Assembly: GCA_965203435.1 (NCBI GenBank) | Contig: CBDBCU010000006.1 | Coordinates: forward strand, 310,001 to 374,000 | From: CBDBCU01 sp965203435 | GTDB taxonomy: Bacteria > Chloroflexota > Dehalococcoidia > Lucifugimonadales > UBA3495 | Direction: 5' to 3' | DNA: 64,000 nt | Position numbers and translations under genes: made by a program | Part shown: one piece after another, positions 23,817-32,834 of the stretch | Numbering within the stretch: position 1 is the first letter of the stretch | Layout of the letters: every line of letters starts with the position of its first letter | The notes under the pieces: model-generated | Told to the model about the DNA's origin: nothing | The model's database searches: none | The model's input: the letters and a program-made list of their open reading frames with translations, nothing else

Positions 23817-24773
23817 GTGGAGGGTATGAGGAACAACCAAGACAACGGCTATTCTTTCGTTTTTCCCGGCCAGGGTTCCCAGAGCGTGGGGATGGGGCTG
23901 GAGCTTTTCCATACTTCCCGGGCCGCCCGGGAGGTCTTTGAGGAAGCCGACGACAGCCTCAATTTCCGCTTGTCCCGGCTGATTTTCGAGGGCCCCTCCC
24001 GGGAATTGCAGGATACCATCAACTCCCAGCCGGCCATTATGGTGGTCAGCATCGCCTGCTGGAAAGCGTGGCAGGAGTTTCTGGGCGCGCAAATGCCTAC
24101 GCCGGTGTCCGTAGCCGGCCACAGCCTGGGGGAATACACTTCCCTGGTGGTGGCCGGAGTAGTCAACTTCCGGGATGGCGTCCGCCTGGTGCGGGAACGC
24201 GGCCGGCTGATGCACGCAGCCGCCGAAGCCCGCCCCGGCGGGATGGCCGCCATTATCGGCTTGGATGAGTTTGCCTTTGAGCATATCTGCGCCGAAACCG
24301 GCGTGGAACTGGCGAATGTCAACAGCGCCGACCAGGTGGTCATCAGCGGCGATAAAATCGCCGTGGCCCGGGCGATGGACTTGGCCGAGGCCCGCGGGGC
24401 CAAAAAGACCGTCCCCCTGAAAGTCAGCGGCGCTTTTCATTCCTCCCTGATGGCCCAGGCCCAGCAGGGATTGACGGCGGCCCTGGCGGATTTGGATTTG
24501 CAGGATCCGGCGGTGCCGATTGTCGCCAACGCCGTAGCCGCCCCGGTACTGACCGCGGAACAGGTGCGGAAAGAGCTGATTGCCGGCCTCTGCCACTGCG
24601 TCCGTTGGCAGCAGTCGGTGCGCTATATGGTGTCCGCCGGCGCCGGCCATTTCGTCGAGTTCGGCCCGGCCCGGGTGCTGTCCAGCCTGATTAAGCGCAT
24701 TGACCGGGAAGTAAAAGCCGTTACCCTGTCCGACCCGGATTCCATTCAGAAACTGATTCCGGCCGGCCCGTAA
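23817..24773 (+). CDS. fabD: Malonyl-CoA:ACP transacylase
   Basis: 318 residues from GTG, with GAGGG 10 bases upstream; ATG 23826 or TTG 23808/23811 are alternatives. It transfers malonyl from CoA to acyl carrier protein to start fatty-acid elongation. FVFPGQGSQ lies at the amino end, the nucleophilic elbow is GHSLGEY with catalytic Ser near residue 105, and the active-site His is in SGAFHS near residue 212. No fabH or plsX lies beside it; acpP follows two genes on. Confidence 0.93.
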   Translation: MEGMRNNQDNGYSFVFPGQGSQSVGMGLELFHTSRAAREVFEEADDSLNFRLSRLIFEGPSRELQDTINSQPAIMVVSIACWKAWQEFLGAQMPTPVSVAGHSLGEYTSLVVAGVVNFRDGVRLVRERGRLMHAAAEARPGGMAAIIGLDEFAFEHICAETGVELANVNSADQVVISGDKIAVARAMDLAEARGAKKTVPLKVSGAFHSSLMAQAQQGLTAALADLDLQDPAVPIVANAVAAPVLTAEQVRKELIAGLCHCVRWQQSVRYMVSAGAGHFVEFGPARVLSSLIKRIDREVKAVTLSDPDSIQKLIPAGP

Positions 24774-24809
24774 AGGGACAAGGGCCGGCCTACCGCCCCT
24801 AAGGTGACT

Positions 24810-25286
24810 ATGACCACGGTACTGACCAACGACCCGCGCCGGACCGCCCGGATAATGGCACTCCAAGCCGGCTTTGCCGGGGATGTCCGCGGGGATTTCT
24901 CCGACGCCGCCCTGGACTGGCTGGCCGCGGAAAATCCGCTCCATCCCGGCGATGTGGCCGAAGTAATGGCCTTTGCCCAAAGGTTGCTGCGCGGCATCGG
25001 CGGGGAACGGCCGACCCTGGATGAACTGATCCAGCGTTACGCCCCGGCTTGGCCGGTCGCCCTTTTGTCTCCGGTGGATCGCAACATCCTGCGGATTGCC
25101 CTGTTCGAGTTGCTTTTCCATCCCGATACTCCGGCCAAAACCGCCGTCAACGAAGCCGTGGAACTGGCTAAAGTTTTCGGCAGCGACAGCTCGGCCCGCT
25201 TTGTCAACGGCGTCCTGGGGTCGGTGATGGCGGCCTTGTCCCGCGGGGAACTGAATCCGGCAAAACCCATGTCTGAAGGGGGATGA
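24810..25286 (+). CDS. nusB: Transcription antitermination factor NusB
   Basis: 158 residues. All-helical NusB fold with an amino segment RRTARIMALQAGF and the carboxyl signatures LSPVDRNILRIALFEL, K-TAVNEAVELAK and RFVNGVLGSV. It binds boxA in rRNA leaders with S10 (NusE) to prevent premature termination. ATG 24810 is preferred over an in-frame GTG six bases upstream. It is inserted between fabD and acpP, with only 3 bases before the acpP start. Confidence 0.9.
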   Translation: MTTVLTNDPRRTARIMALQAGFAGDVRGDFSDAALDWLAAENPLHPGDVAEVMAFAQRLLRGIGGERPTLDELIQRYAPAWPVALLSPVDRNILRIALFELLFHPDTPAKTAVNEAVELAKVFGSDSSARFVNGVLGSVMAALSRGELNPAKPMSEGG

Positions 25287-25289
25287 CCT

Positions 25290-25550
25290 TTGGCCTCCGT
25301 TACTGAACGCGTCAAATCCATTGTAGCCGACAAGCTGGGCAAGGATGCCAGCGATGTGGCGGAAAGTTCCTCCTTTACCGAGGACCTGGAAGCCGACTCC
25401 CTGGATCTGGTGGAGTTGATTATGGCTTTTGAGGAGGAGTTTTCCACTGAGGAGAACCCGGTGGAAATTTCCGACGATGACGCCGCCAACATCCGCACCG
25501 TTGCCGACGCCATCAGCTACCTGCAAGAGCATGGCGTTGGCGACGCCTAG
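25290..25550 (+). CDS. acpP: Acyl carrier protein
   Basis: 86 residues from TTG. Four-helix carrier with the phosphopantetheine attachment Ser in E-A-D-S37-L-D-L-V-E-L, preceded by FTEDL. The acidic helix II (MAFEEEFS) is the normal partner-binding surface. The carboxyl tail is slightly longer than in E. coli. It works with FabD, two genes upstream. Confidence 0.95.
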   Translation: MASVTERVKSIVADKLGKDASDVAESSSFTEDLEADSLDLVELIMAFEEEFSTEENPVEISDDDAANIRTVADAISYLQEHGVGDA

Positions 25551-25643
25551 CCGCCGGGCCGCTCCGGTTTCCCGCCTTATCCCGGCCCAACTCGGCCGGG
25601 AAAGTCGGCTTTGCCCGGCCCCGGCCGGCCGGGGTGAGGGCTG

Positions 25644-26270
25644 ATGGACAGCCTGCACGAAATCGCCCGCCGGGTGGCCGCCTGTACCGACTGCGCTTTG
25701 CACCGGGAACGCCGCCAAGCCGTGCCGGGCGAAGGCGATCCCAACGCTGAGCTGCTGTTTATTGGCGAAGGGCCGGGGGCGCAAGAGGATGCCCAGGGTC
25801 GTCCCTTTGTCGGGGCGGCCGGCGGCTTTCTGGAGGAACTGCTCCGCTCCATCGGCCTGAACCGCCAGCAGGTCTTTATCGCCAATATGGTCAAGTGCCG
25901 GCCGCCGCAGAACCGGGATCCCCTGCCCGAGGAAATCGGCGCTTGCGGCAAGTACCTGAACCGCCAGATTGAGCTGATTGACCCGCTGTTGATTGTTACC
26001 CTGGGCCGCTATTCCCTGGCCCGTTTCTTTCCCGGAGAGGGCATTACCCGGGCCCGGGGCCGCTTGCGGGAAAAGGATGGGCGGCGGATTTATCCGATAA
26101 TGCACCCGGCGGCCGGGTTGTATCGCCAGGAAATGCGCGGCGCCATTGTCGCGGATTTTCAGCGGATTCCCGATATTCTGGAACAAGCCCGCCGCGGAGC
26201 GGTAACGATGCCCGAAACCCTGCCGGAAGCGGCAGCCCCGCCGCCGGCGGAACAAATGAACCTGCTTTAG
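25644..26270 (+). CDS. udg: Uracil-DNA glycosylase, family 4 (4Fe-4S)
   Basis: 208 residues. It removes uracil from DNA produced by cytosine deamination. Motif A is GEGPGAQED (residues 41-49), and the later motif has HPAA with H154. Four iron-sulfur cysteines are present: C14 and C17 (CTDC), C85 in MVKCRPPQNRDP, and C101 in IGACGKYL. Carboxyl Pro/Ala-rich tail ends EQMNLL. It sits 14 bases upstream of RNase J, with no obvious separate promoter. Confidence 0.93.
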   Translation: MDSLHEIARRVAACTDCALHRERRQAVPGEGDPNAELLFIGEGPGAQEDAQGRPFVGAAGGFLEELLRSIGLNRQQVFIANMVKCRPPQNRDPLPEEIGACGKYLNRQIELIDPLLIVTLGRYSLARFFPGEGITRARGRLREKDGRRIYPIMHPAAGLYRQEMRGAIVADFQRIPDILEQARRGAVTMPETLPEAAAPPPAEQMNLL

Positions 26271-26284
26271 GAACCTTTTTCAAC

Positions 26285-27955
26285 TTGAATCAGAACCAAA
26301 ATCCGACTCTCCGCGTCATCCCCTTGGGCGGCCTGGGCGAAATCGGCAAAAATATGATGGCCCTGGAGTGCGGCGACGATATTGTCGTCGTCGACTGCGG
26401 CGTCCAGTTTCCCACCGAGGAACAGCTGGGCGTGGACCTGATTATTCCCGATGTTTCCTATCTGGTGGAACGGGCCGACCGGGTCCGGGCCATCCTTATC
26501 ACCCACGGCCATGAGGATCATATCGGCGCTTTGCCCTTTGTGCTGCCGCAGCTGAATGTGCCGGTCTATGCCCCCCGCCTGGCTCACGGCCTCATTTCGG
26601 TCAAGTTGCAGGAACACCGGGCCACCCGCGGCGCAATCGTGGAACCCATCGATCCGGATATATCCTATCAGTTCGGGCGGAACTTCCAGGTCAGCTGGTT
26701 CCGGGTCTGCCACAGCATCCCCGACGCTATGGGAATAGCCCTCGGCACCCCCCTGGGCACCGTCATTCATACCGGGGATTTCAAGATCGACCATACTCCG
26801 GTGGACGGGCGTACCATTGACCTGACCACCCTGGCCCAGCACGGCTCCGACGGCGTACTGCTCCTCTGTTCCGACTCTACCTATGCCGAAGTTCCCGGCT
26901 ATACCCCCTCGGAGCATATCTTGAGCAATGCCTTTGAGCGGGCTATTGGCGATGCCCCGGGGCGGGTGATGGTGGCTACCTTTGCCTCCCTGATTTCCCG
27001 GGTGCAGCAGGTAGTGGATGCGGCGGCCCGGCATAACCGCAAGGTCAGCATCGTCGGCCGCAGTATGGCCGACAATGTGAATATGGCCGCCGCTATGGGC
27101 TACCTTACCCTGCCGCCGGATACTCTCCTTTCCCTGAGCGAAATTCGCGCCTATCCCCCGGAGCAGGTAGTGCTGCTGACCACCGGCAGCCAGGGCGAAC
27201 CCACTTCCGCCCTGGTGCGGATTGCCAATCAAGACCATCGGGATGTCTCGATAATGGAGGGGGATACGATTGTCATTTCCGCCACCCCCATTCCGGGCAA
27301 CGAACTGCTGGTCAGCCGTACCATTGACAACCTGCTGCGGCAGGGGGCCAAGGTGCTGTACGACCGCATTGCCACCGTCCATGTTCACGGCCACGCCAGC
27401 CAGGAGGAGCTGAAAATGATGCTCAGCCTGACCCAGCCGCGCTACTTTGTGCCGGTGCATGGCGAATATCGGCATCTGATGGCCCACGCCCGGCTGGCCT
27501 GGGATATGGGCTTGGCCCCCGAGGGCATTTTTGTGCTGGAGGATGGGGATGTGCTGGAATTGTCCGAGCGCGGCGGGCAAGTGGTGGACACGGTATCGGC
27601 CAGCCCCATATTCATCGACGGATTGAGCGCCCGGGACAGTCAAAGCGCCGTGCTGCGGGAACGCCGCGCCCTGGCTAAGGACGGCGTGGTAGTGATTGTG
27701 GTATCCCGCAATCGCCGCACCGGCCGCCCGGCCGGCTCGGCCCAGATCCGCTCCAGCGGCTTTATGGAAGCGGCCGAAACCGACGGCTTGTTTGAGCAGT
27801 TGTCCGAATTGGTGGATACCGTGCTGGCCGACAGCCCGGACCTGGCGGCCGCCCCCGACCGGCTGAAAAACAAAATCCGGGACGCCGCCCGCCGTTTCCT
27901 GCTGAATGAAGCCCGCCGCCGCCCCACTATCGTCCCGGTGCTGCTGGAAGTGTAG
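26285..27955 (+). CDS. rnj: Ribonuclease J
   Basis: 556 residues from TTG. Metallo-beta-lactamase/beta-CASP ribonuclease with endo- and 5'-3' exonuclease activity in mRNA turnover and rRNA maturation. The zinc motif is H74-G-H76-E-D78-H79. The family start LGGLGEIGKNM, IHTGDFKID, TTGSQGEP and a HVHGHAS motif are all present, followed by the carboxyl domain with FVPVHGEYRH. Full length for the family. Confidence 0.95.
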   Translation: MNQNQNPTLRVIPLGGLGEIGKNMMALECGDDIVVVDCGVQFPTEEQLGVDLIIPDVSYLVERADRVRAILITHGHEDHIGALPFVLPQLNVPVYAPRLAHGLISVKLQEHRATRGAIVEPIDPDISYQFGRNFQVSWFRVCHSIPDAMGIALGTPLGTVIHTGDFKIDHTPVDGRTIDLTTLAQHGSDGVLLLCSDSTYAEVPGYTPSEHILSNAFERAIGDAPGRVMVATFASLISRVQQVVDAAARHNRKVSIVGRSMADNVNMAAAMGYLTLPPDTLLSLSEIRAYPPEQVVLLTTGSQGEPTSALVRIANQDHRDVSIMEGDTIVISATPIPGNELLVSRTIDNLLRQGAKVLYDRIATVHVHGHASQEELKMMLSLTQPRYFVPVHGEYRHLMAHARLAWDMGLAPEGIFVLEDGDVLELSERGGQVVDTVSASPIFIDGLSARDSQSAVLRERRALAKDGVVVIVVSRNRRTGRPAGSAQIRSSGFMEAAETDGLFEQLSELVDTVLADSPDLAAAPDRLKNKIRDAARRFLLNEARRRPTIVPVLLEV

Positions 27956-28087
27956 CTCCGTCCCCTTTCCCCCGATTCCCCCGCAAAATCCCTCAAATCA
28001 GTTGCCATAATCCTTTAATTTTTGCCGCCCCTTTGGGTACGATATTCCGGTAGATAGGATTTTCAGCCGGTTTCCCGGGGGTCTATT

Positions 28088-30274
28088 ATGGCAGAATCCG
28101 CGCCGTCGCTCCGCCGTCCCGTCCTTGCCTGGGGCAATCCCAGGTTCCGTTTCTGGTTTTTGGCCGGCCTGGACGCCTTTGTAGTATTATCCGCCCTGGT
28201 CGCGGTGCTGGTCCTGTTCTCCATTTACGAGGACGCCAACCTCCGCACCTATACCGCCCTGGGCTACGGATGGGTGCCGGTTATTCTGTGGGGCGGCGGC
28301 GTTATAGCCACCCTGCGCTACTGCCCCCGGTTCCTGTTCCGGCCCTGGCGCTGGTGGCTGGCCGGAGCCGGTCTGGTCGCCTTGACCGTGGGCCTGCTGA
28401 CCTACATTCACCCGGACTATGGGGAATTGGCTTATGCCAGTCTGGGCGGCCGCTGGGGTCAGGCAATAGTAGGGGATTCGGCCTGGCTGGGCGTCCTCAA
28501 GCTGCTGGCCCTGGCCCTGGTCATTCCCATGATTGTCTATCCCTACCGGTTCCTCCTGATTTACTGGATAGTCCTGTCCACCGCCGGCAAAATTGCCTGG
28601 TTTATCCTCTATCATCTGGCCCGGGGCTTGCGCTGGTTGGCCCGGCGGATCTGGTACGGCCTCCGCACTTTGGCCCGTACCCTGGCCCATCGGGAAACCC
28701 GCCCCCGCTGGCTGACCGCCCTGCTGGATTGGCGGCCGCGGCGGCGCGCCCCGGCCCCGATTGCCACCGCCATCCCGCCGACCGCCCCGGTCGTGGCAGC
28801 GCCGCCGCCGGCCCCGGTAATCCCGGCGGCTCCGCCACCCTTGGCCCCGGTGCCGGTCAAAGGTTCCCCTTGGCGGTTGCCGCCGCCGGAACTGCTGTCC
28901 CCGGCCGAGGCCCGCCAGACCGATAACCGCCCCTTGAAACAGATGGCGGCCAACATTGAGAGCGCCCTGGCCGATCACGGCGTCAGCGTGGAAGTAGCCG
29001 ACATCAAAGCCGGCCCCCGCATCGTCCGCTTTGGCCTGCAACCCGGCTGGACGGAAAAGCGGGGCCGGGACAAAGGCGACGGGATGGCGGCCAATGAACG
29101 GCGGCGGGTGCAGGTCGGCAGCATCCTGGCCCGGGAGAAAGACCTGGCCCTGGCCATCAGCGCGCCCAGCCTGCGCTTTGAGCCGGTTCCCGGCGAGGCT
29201 TTGCTGGGCTTGGAATTGCCGACGCCCACCCCCAGCAAGGTAACGATGCGGGAAGTGATGGAATCCGCGGATTTCCGCAAGATCGTGGGCAAGGGCGGCC
29301 TGCCTATTGCCCTGGGCGCGGACGCTGGCGGGGAGCCGGTGGCTATGGATTTGGCCGCCCTGCCGCACATGATGATCGCCGGCGCTACCGGCAGCGGCAA
29401 AAGCGTCTGCATCAACTCCATCATCGCCTCGTTCCTGATGACCAAGCCGCCCGACCAGCTGCGGATGCTGATGATTGACCCCAAGCAGGTGGAATTGACG
29501 CCCTTCAACGGCATCCCCCATCTGGTTTTGCCGGTCATCACCGATGTGGACGAAGTCAGCCCGATGCTGAAAGGGCTGGTGCGGGAAATGAACCGCCGCT
29601 ACAAGCAGATGTCGGAAATCAACACCCGCAACATTGCCGGCTACAACGCCAAGGCCAAGGAACCCCTGCCCTACATCGTGCTGATTGTGGACGAACTGGC
29701 CGACTTGATGATGGTCGGCGGGGCCGAAGTGGAACATTCCCTGGTGCGGCTGGCGCAGATGGGCCGGGCCTCCGGGATCCATCTGGTCTTGGCGACCCAG
29801 CGCCCTTCCAAGGAAGTAGTCACCGGTCTGCTCAAGGCCAATGTGCCGGCCAAAGTAGCCTTTGCCGTAGCGACTCAGGTCAATGCCCGGGTAATCTTGG
29901 ACGCCGTGGGCGCGGAGAAACTGCTGGGCAAGGGGGATATGCTCCTGGCGAACAATGACTCGCCGCAGCCGCGCCGGGTGCAGGGTACCCTGGTGCTGGA
30001 CGAGGAAATTGAGCAGCTGGTGGACTTCTGGCTGGATCAGAAAGGCCCGCCCCTGCCCGCCATCAACCTGGATGAGTCCGCTGACCCGGACGACGACCGG
30101 GAGGACGCTGACGGCGGCGTCGACGAATCGATGCTGGAAAAGGCCCGGGAACTGGCCCTCCGCAATCCCCATCTGACCTCCTCCCTCCTGGAACGGCGGC
30201 TGAAAATCGGCGGCAGCCGGGCCGCCCAAATCCTCGAGGAACTGGAGGAGGAGGGGCTGGTAATTCCCAAGTAG
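28088..30274 (+). CDS. ftsK: FtsK/SpoIIIE DNA translocase
   Basis: 728 residues. Four membrane segments in the first ~180 residues anchor it at the septum, followed by a Pro/Ala linker. The RecA-like motor has Walker A GATGSGKSV near residues 432-440, Walker B LIVDELADLM, and DPKQVELT and LATQRPS motifs. A carboxyl winged-helix gamma domain (LTSSLLERRLKIGGSRAAQILE...) would read DNA polarity signals. It pumps chromosome ends during division. Confidence 0.94.
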   Translation: MAESAPSLRRPVLAWGNPRFRFWFLAGLDAFVVLSALVAVLVLFSIYEDANLRTYTALGYGWVPVILWGGGVIATLRYCPRFLFRPWRWWLAGAGLVALTVGLLTYIHPDYGELAYASLGGRWGQAIVGDSAWLGVLKLLALALVIPMIVYPYRFLLIYWIVLSTAGKIAWFILYHLARGLRWLARRIWYGLRTLARTLAHRETRPRWLTALLDWRPRRRAPAPIATAIPPTAPVVAAPPPAPVIPAAPPPLAPVPVKGSPWRLPPPELLSPAEARQTDNRPLKQMAANIESALADHGVSVEVADIKAGPRIVRFGLQPGWTEKRGRDKGDGMAANERRRVQVGSILAREKDLALAISAPSLRFEPVPGEALLGLELPTPTPSKVTMREVMESADFRKIVGKGGLPIALGADAGGEPVAMDLAALPHMMIAGATGSGKSVCINSIIASFLMTKPPDQLRMLMIDPKQVELTPFNGIPHLVLPVITDVDEVSPMLKGLVREMNRRYKQMSEINTRNIAGYNAKAKEPLPYIVLIVDELADLMMVGGAEVEHSLVRLAQMGRASGIHLVLATQRPSKEVVTGLLKANVPAKVAFAVATQVNARVILDAVGAEKLLGKGDMLLANNDSPQPRRVQGTLVLDEEIEQLVDFWLDQKGPPLPAINLDESADPDDDREDADGGVDESMLEKARELALRNPHLTSSLLERRLKIGGSRAAQILEELEEEGLVIPK

Positions 30275-30284
30275 CGGAAAGTTG

Positions 30285-30369
30285 CCAAGGCAACCGCCTA
30301 TACCGTACAATTCTTTACCGTCCTTCCCCCGCAAGTGGGAAGGACGGTTTCTATATGCGATTGCCTTGG
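30285..30369. repeat. Composite palindromic element
   Basis: Outer 18-base arms CCAAGGCAACCGCCTATA and TATATGCGATTGCCTTGG are inverted repeats with two mismatches. They enclose the REP-B type hairpin ACCGTCCTTCCC...GGGAAGGACGGT. It lies directly after ftsK and may also act as its terminator. Confidence 0.8.
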
Positions 30370-30463
30370 AAAATTGCCGGAATTTCTTGCCTCCGCCGGT
30401 TTCCTTTGCTAAACTGAAAGACAGGAATGGTAGCCCTGAAATCGCGTTAGCCGGTTGAAATCG

Positions 30464-30561
30464 GCCATCTGTTACTGGCTTTTCCGCTCATCCTGAACTT
30501 GTTGAAGTCTGCCATCTGTTGCTGGCTTTCCCCCGCTCATCCTGAACTTGTTGAAGGATGA
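30464..30561. repeat. 47-bp tandem pair with REP-A elements
   Basis: Two units, each GCCATCTGTT-CTGGCTTT plus CTCATCCTGAACTTGTTG, starting at 30464 and 30511. Together with the composite element they account for most of the 320-base gap after ftsK. Confidence 0.8.
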
Positions 30562-30594
30562 ACCCGCTAAAAGCAAAAGGAGCCGATTGGATTT

Positions 30595-30846
30595 ATGAAC
30601 GAAAGCCGGTTACTGGAAAGAATCACGGTGAACCCGGATATTTTCGGGGGCAAGCCGATAATTCGCGGCCGGCGTCTGGCTGTGGAGCATATCCTGGGGA
30701 TGCTGGCGGCCGGAGATTCGCCGGAAACCCTCCGCAGCGGTTACGGCTGGCTGGAACCGGAGGATATTCAGGCGTGCTTGCTATATGCCCGCAAGGTTAT
30801 CGGGCGGGAGCGGATTGAGCCGGCGGCAGGGGAGTCCTGCGGTTGA
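30595..30846 (+). CDS. DUF433 family protein (orphan antitoxin-like)
   Basis: 83 residues with AAAGGAG before the ATG. The core ITVNPDIFGGKPIIRGRRLAVEHILGM, together with GYGWLEPEDIQACLLYA, is the DUF433 signature, a winged-helix family usually paired with a DUF5615 PIN-like toxin. No such partner follows: the next gene is a PHP phosphoesterase. It is therefore an orphan here, perhaps a transcriptional regulator or a relic of a toxin-antitoxin pair. Confidence 0.85.
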   Translation: MNESRLLERITVNPDIFGGKPIIRGRRLAVEHILGMLAAGDSPETLRSGYGWLEPEDIQACLLYARKVIGRERIEPAAGESCG

Positions 30847-30882
30847 CGGTCGATCCCATTAAACCCAACTACCCCCCCTTTA

Positions 30883-30891
30883 TGGTATAAT
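30883..30891 (+). promoter_or_regulatory. Extended -10 promoter TGGTATAAT for PHP gene
   Basis: TGnTATAAT, 65 bases before the preferred start codon. It makes an upstream TTG at 30896 unlikely to be included in the mRNA. Confidence 0.5.
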
Positions 30892-30955
30892 CCAATTGGC
30901 CCCGCTCCTCGGCCGGGCCGACCGGTTACTTTCTCCCCGGCGCGATGGCCCGCTT

Positions 30956-31594
30956 TTGCTGATTGACCTGCATACCCATAGCTATCCCGCCTCGGAGGAC
31001 GCTTTTGCCGCCGTGGCGGAAATGATTGACCGGGCCAAAGAGCTGGGCCTCGCCGGGATTTGCCTGACCGACCATGACGCTTTCTGGCCGGCCGCGACGG
31101 TAGCCGACTTGCGGCGGCGGCATAACTTTCCGGTCTTTGCCGGCAGCGAAATTAACACCGACGCCGGGCATATCCTGGTTTTCGGGCCGCAGCGGTATAT
31201 TTTCGGAATGCACAAGCCGGCTTTTCTGCGGCAGGAAGTCAATCGCTGCGGCGGCGTGATGATTGCCGCCCATCCCTATCGCCGCCGTTTCCTGACTGAC
31301 CCGGGGCATCAGCCGGCGGCCCGGGCCGAAATGCTGAAACGTGCCATCGCCGACGATTTCTTTCTGAGCTGCGATGCAGTTGAGGGCATCAATGGGCGGG
31401 GTACGGCCGCCGAGAACGAGTTTTCCCAGGACTTAGCGGCGGTCTTTCATCTGAACTCCACCGGCGGCAGCGATGCCCACCGCTTGGAGCAGTTGGGAAC
31501 AGCGGCCACCCGCTTTGACCATCCCATCGTTGATTTGTCCGACCTGATTCGGGAAATCAAAGCCGGCCGATTCCGGTCCGAAATCCTGAAATAA
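30956..31594 (+). CDS. PHP-domain metal-dependent phosphoesterase
   Basis: About 212 residues from TTG 30956; an earlier in-frame TTG lies too close to the promoter. PHP motifs: IDLHTHSYPASEDA, LTDHDAFWPA, GSEINTD, IAAHPYRR and a final GGSDAH. These histidines and acids bind a trinuclear metal centre. Related proteins hydrolyse nucleoside 3',5'-bisphosphates or oligonucleotides (YciV/RNase AM-like) or histidinol phosphate. The short length and lone position favour a general phosphoesterase. Confidence 0.85.
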   Translation: MLIDLHTHSYPASEDAFAAVAEMIDRAKELGLAGICLTDHDAFWPAATVADLRRRHNFPVFAGSEINTDAGHILVFGPQRYIFGMHKPAFLRQEVNRCGGVMIAAHPYRRRFLTDPGHQPAARAEMLKRAIADDFFLSCDAVEGINGRGTAAENEFSQDLAAVFHLNSTGGSDAHRLEQLGTAATRFDHPIVDLSDLIREIKAGRFRSEILK

Positions 31595-31649
31595 GCCGGC
31601 CGCCGGGCCGGTTAAGACGCCAAGAGTTGCACAGGAACCGACGGAAACC

Positions 31650-32621
31650 ATGACCGCAGCGCTGAAAGTGGAAAACTTGCAGGTGGAGTTTGCGACCGCC
31701 GCCGGCCCGGTAAAAGCCCTGAACGGGGTCAGCTTTGCCCAGGAGGAGAAGCAGGTTTATTGCATCGTGGGGGAAAGCGGCGCCGGGAAAAGCACCCTGG
31801 CCCTGGCGATTATGGGTCTGTTGCCGCTGTCGGCCACGATAGTGCAGGGCAGCATTTTCTTTGACGGCGTGGACTTGCTGCGGGCCAGCCCGGAATATCT
31901 GCGCGACATCCGGGGGCGGGAAATATCGATGGTCTTTCAAGACGCGCAAACCGCCCTCAACCCGGTGCAGACCGTCGGCAGGCAGCTGGAGGAGGTCATC
32001 CTGACCCACACCCGCCAGTCGAAGCGGCAGGCCAATCGGATGGCTCAGGAAGTGCTGCGGGAATTGGGCTTGCCCGACCCCCGCCGCATTTTAGGGGAAT
32101 ACCCTTTCAACCTCAGCGGCGGGATGTGCCAACGGGTAATGCTGGCAATTGCCCTGGTAATGCGGCCCCGCCTGCTGATTGCCGATGAAGCCACCTCCGG
32201 GCTGGATGTTACCCTGCAAGCGGAAATCCTGGAGCGGCTCAAACGGCTGTGCCGGGAATTGGGCTCGGCCATCCTGCTGATTACCCACGACTTGGGCATT
32301 GTAGCCCACATGGGCGACCGGGTAGCGGTGCTGTACGGCGGCGCCTTGGCCGAAACGGCGGATGTGATACCCCTGTTCCGGGGGCCGCGCCATCCCTATA
32401 CCTGGGCCTTGCTCCAGTCCCTGCCCCGGCTGGATGACGCCGGGCGGCGATTGCAGCCCTTGCGCGGCAGTCCGCCGGATCTTATTAACCTGCCGCCGCA
32501 ATGCCCCTTCCTGCCGCGCTGCCCCAAGGCGTTGAGCCAGTGCCGGGTAGAGCCGCGCCCGCCGCTGCGGGAAATCGCCCCCCGCCAGCAGGTAGCCTGC
32601 TACAACCCGATGGTGGTGTGA
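31650..32621 (+). CDS. Opp/Dpp-type ABC transporter ATPase, lone
   Basis: 323 residues. Walker A GESGAGKST near residues 41-49, Q-loop FQDAQTALNPVQ, signature LSGGMCQR, Walker B LLIADEATSGLDV (the usual DEPTTALDV is changed), switch His in ITHDLG. The carboxyl oligopeptide extension with its Cys pattern (CPFLPRCPKALSQC) is complete. No permease or second ATPase is adjacent. It could serve the 6.8-11.5 kb transporter or another one. Confidence 0.9.
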   Translation: MTAALKVENLQVEFATAAGPVKALNGVSFAQEEKQVYCIVGESGAGKSTLALAIMGLLPLSATIVQGSIFFDGVDLLRASPEYLRDIRGREISMVFQDAQTALNPVQTVGRQLEEVILTHTRQSKRQANRMAQEVLRELGLPDPRRILGEYPFNLSGGMCQRVMLAIALVMRPRLLIADEATSGLDVTLQAEILERLKRLCRELGSAILLITHDLGIVAHMGDRVAVLYGGALAETADVIPLFRGPRHPYTWALLQSLPRLDDAGRRLQPLRGSPPDLINLPPQCPFLPRCPKALSQCRVEPRPPLREIAPRQQVACYNPMVV

Positions 32622-32652
32622 GGAAAACCGGCCCCGGAATGTAGAACGGGAA

Positions 32653-32823
32653 CTAGCCGCCCCAGAGCGGCCACACCCATTCTTTCAAGGCGAAAATCAG
32701 GAAAGCGCCGATAATCAGCCGGTTCGTCCAGCGGATTTCGGCCAAAGCCCCTTGGATTTCCCCCACGATTTTGTTGCGGGAAATCCTTTCCCGGTTAAAG
32801 GTGTCAACCGTTACCTTTGTCAA
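32653..32823 (-). CDS. Small single-pass membrane protein downstream of holA
   Basis: 56 residues from TTG, 11 bases after the holA stop and preceded by a G-run. A charged helix (DTFNRERISRNKIVGEIQGALAEIR, read in parts) leads into one membrane segment LIIGAFLIFALKEWVWPLW. The ORF is short, but its clean helix-plus-anchor design and tight spacing to holA support it being real. Function unknown. Confidence 0.45.
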   Translation of the reverse strand: MTKVTVDTFNRERISRNKIVGEIQGALAEIRWTNRLIIGAFLIFALKEWVWPLWGG

Positions 32824-32834
32824 GGAAAACCCCC

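Noticed and set aside
23775..26255. Very long open frame (826 codons) antisense to fabD, nusB, acpP and udg
   Set aside because: It is a GC-rich shadow of well-recognised genes, with His/Gly/Gln-rich low-complexity translation and no domains.
28187..30334. 715-codon antisense frame opposite ftsK
   Set aside because: Mirror of a strongly conserved gene; no independent promoter, ribosome site or known domain.
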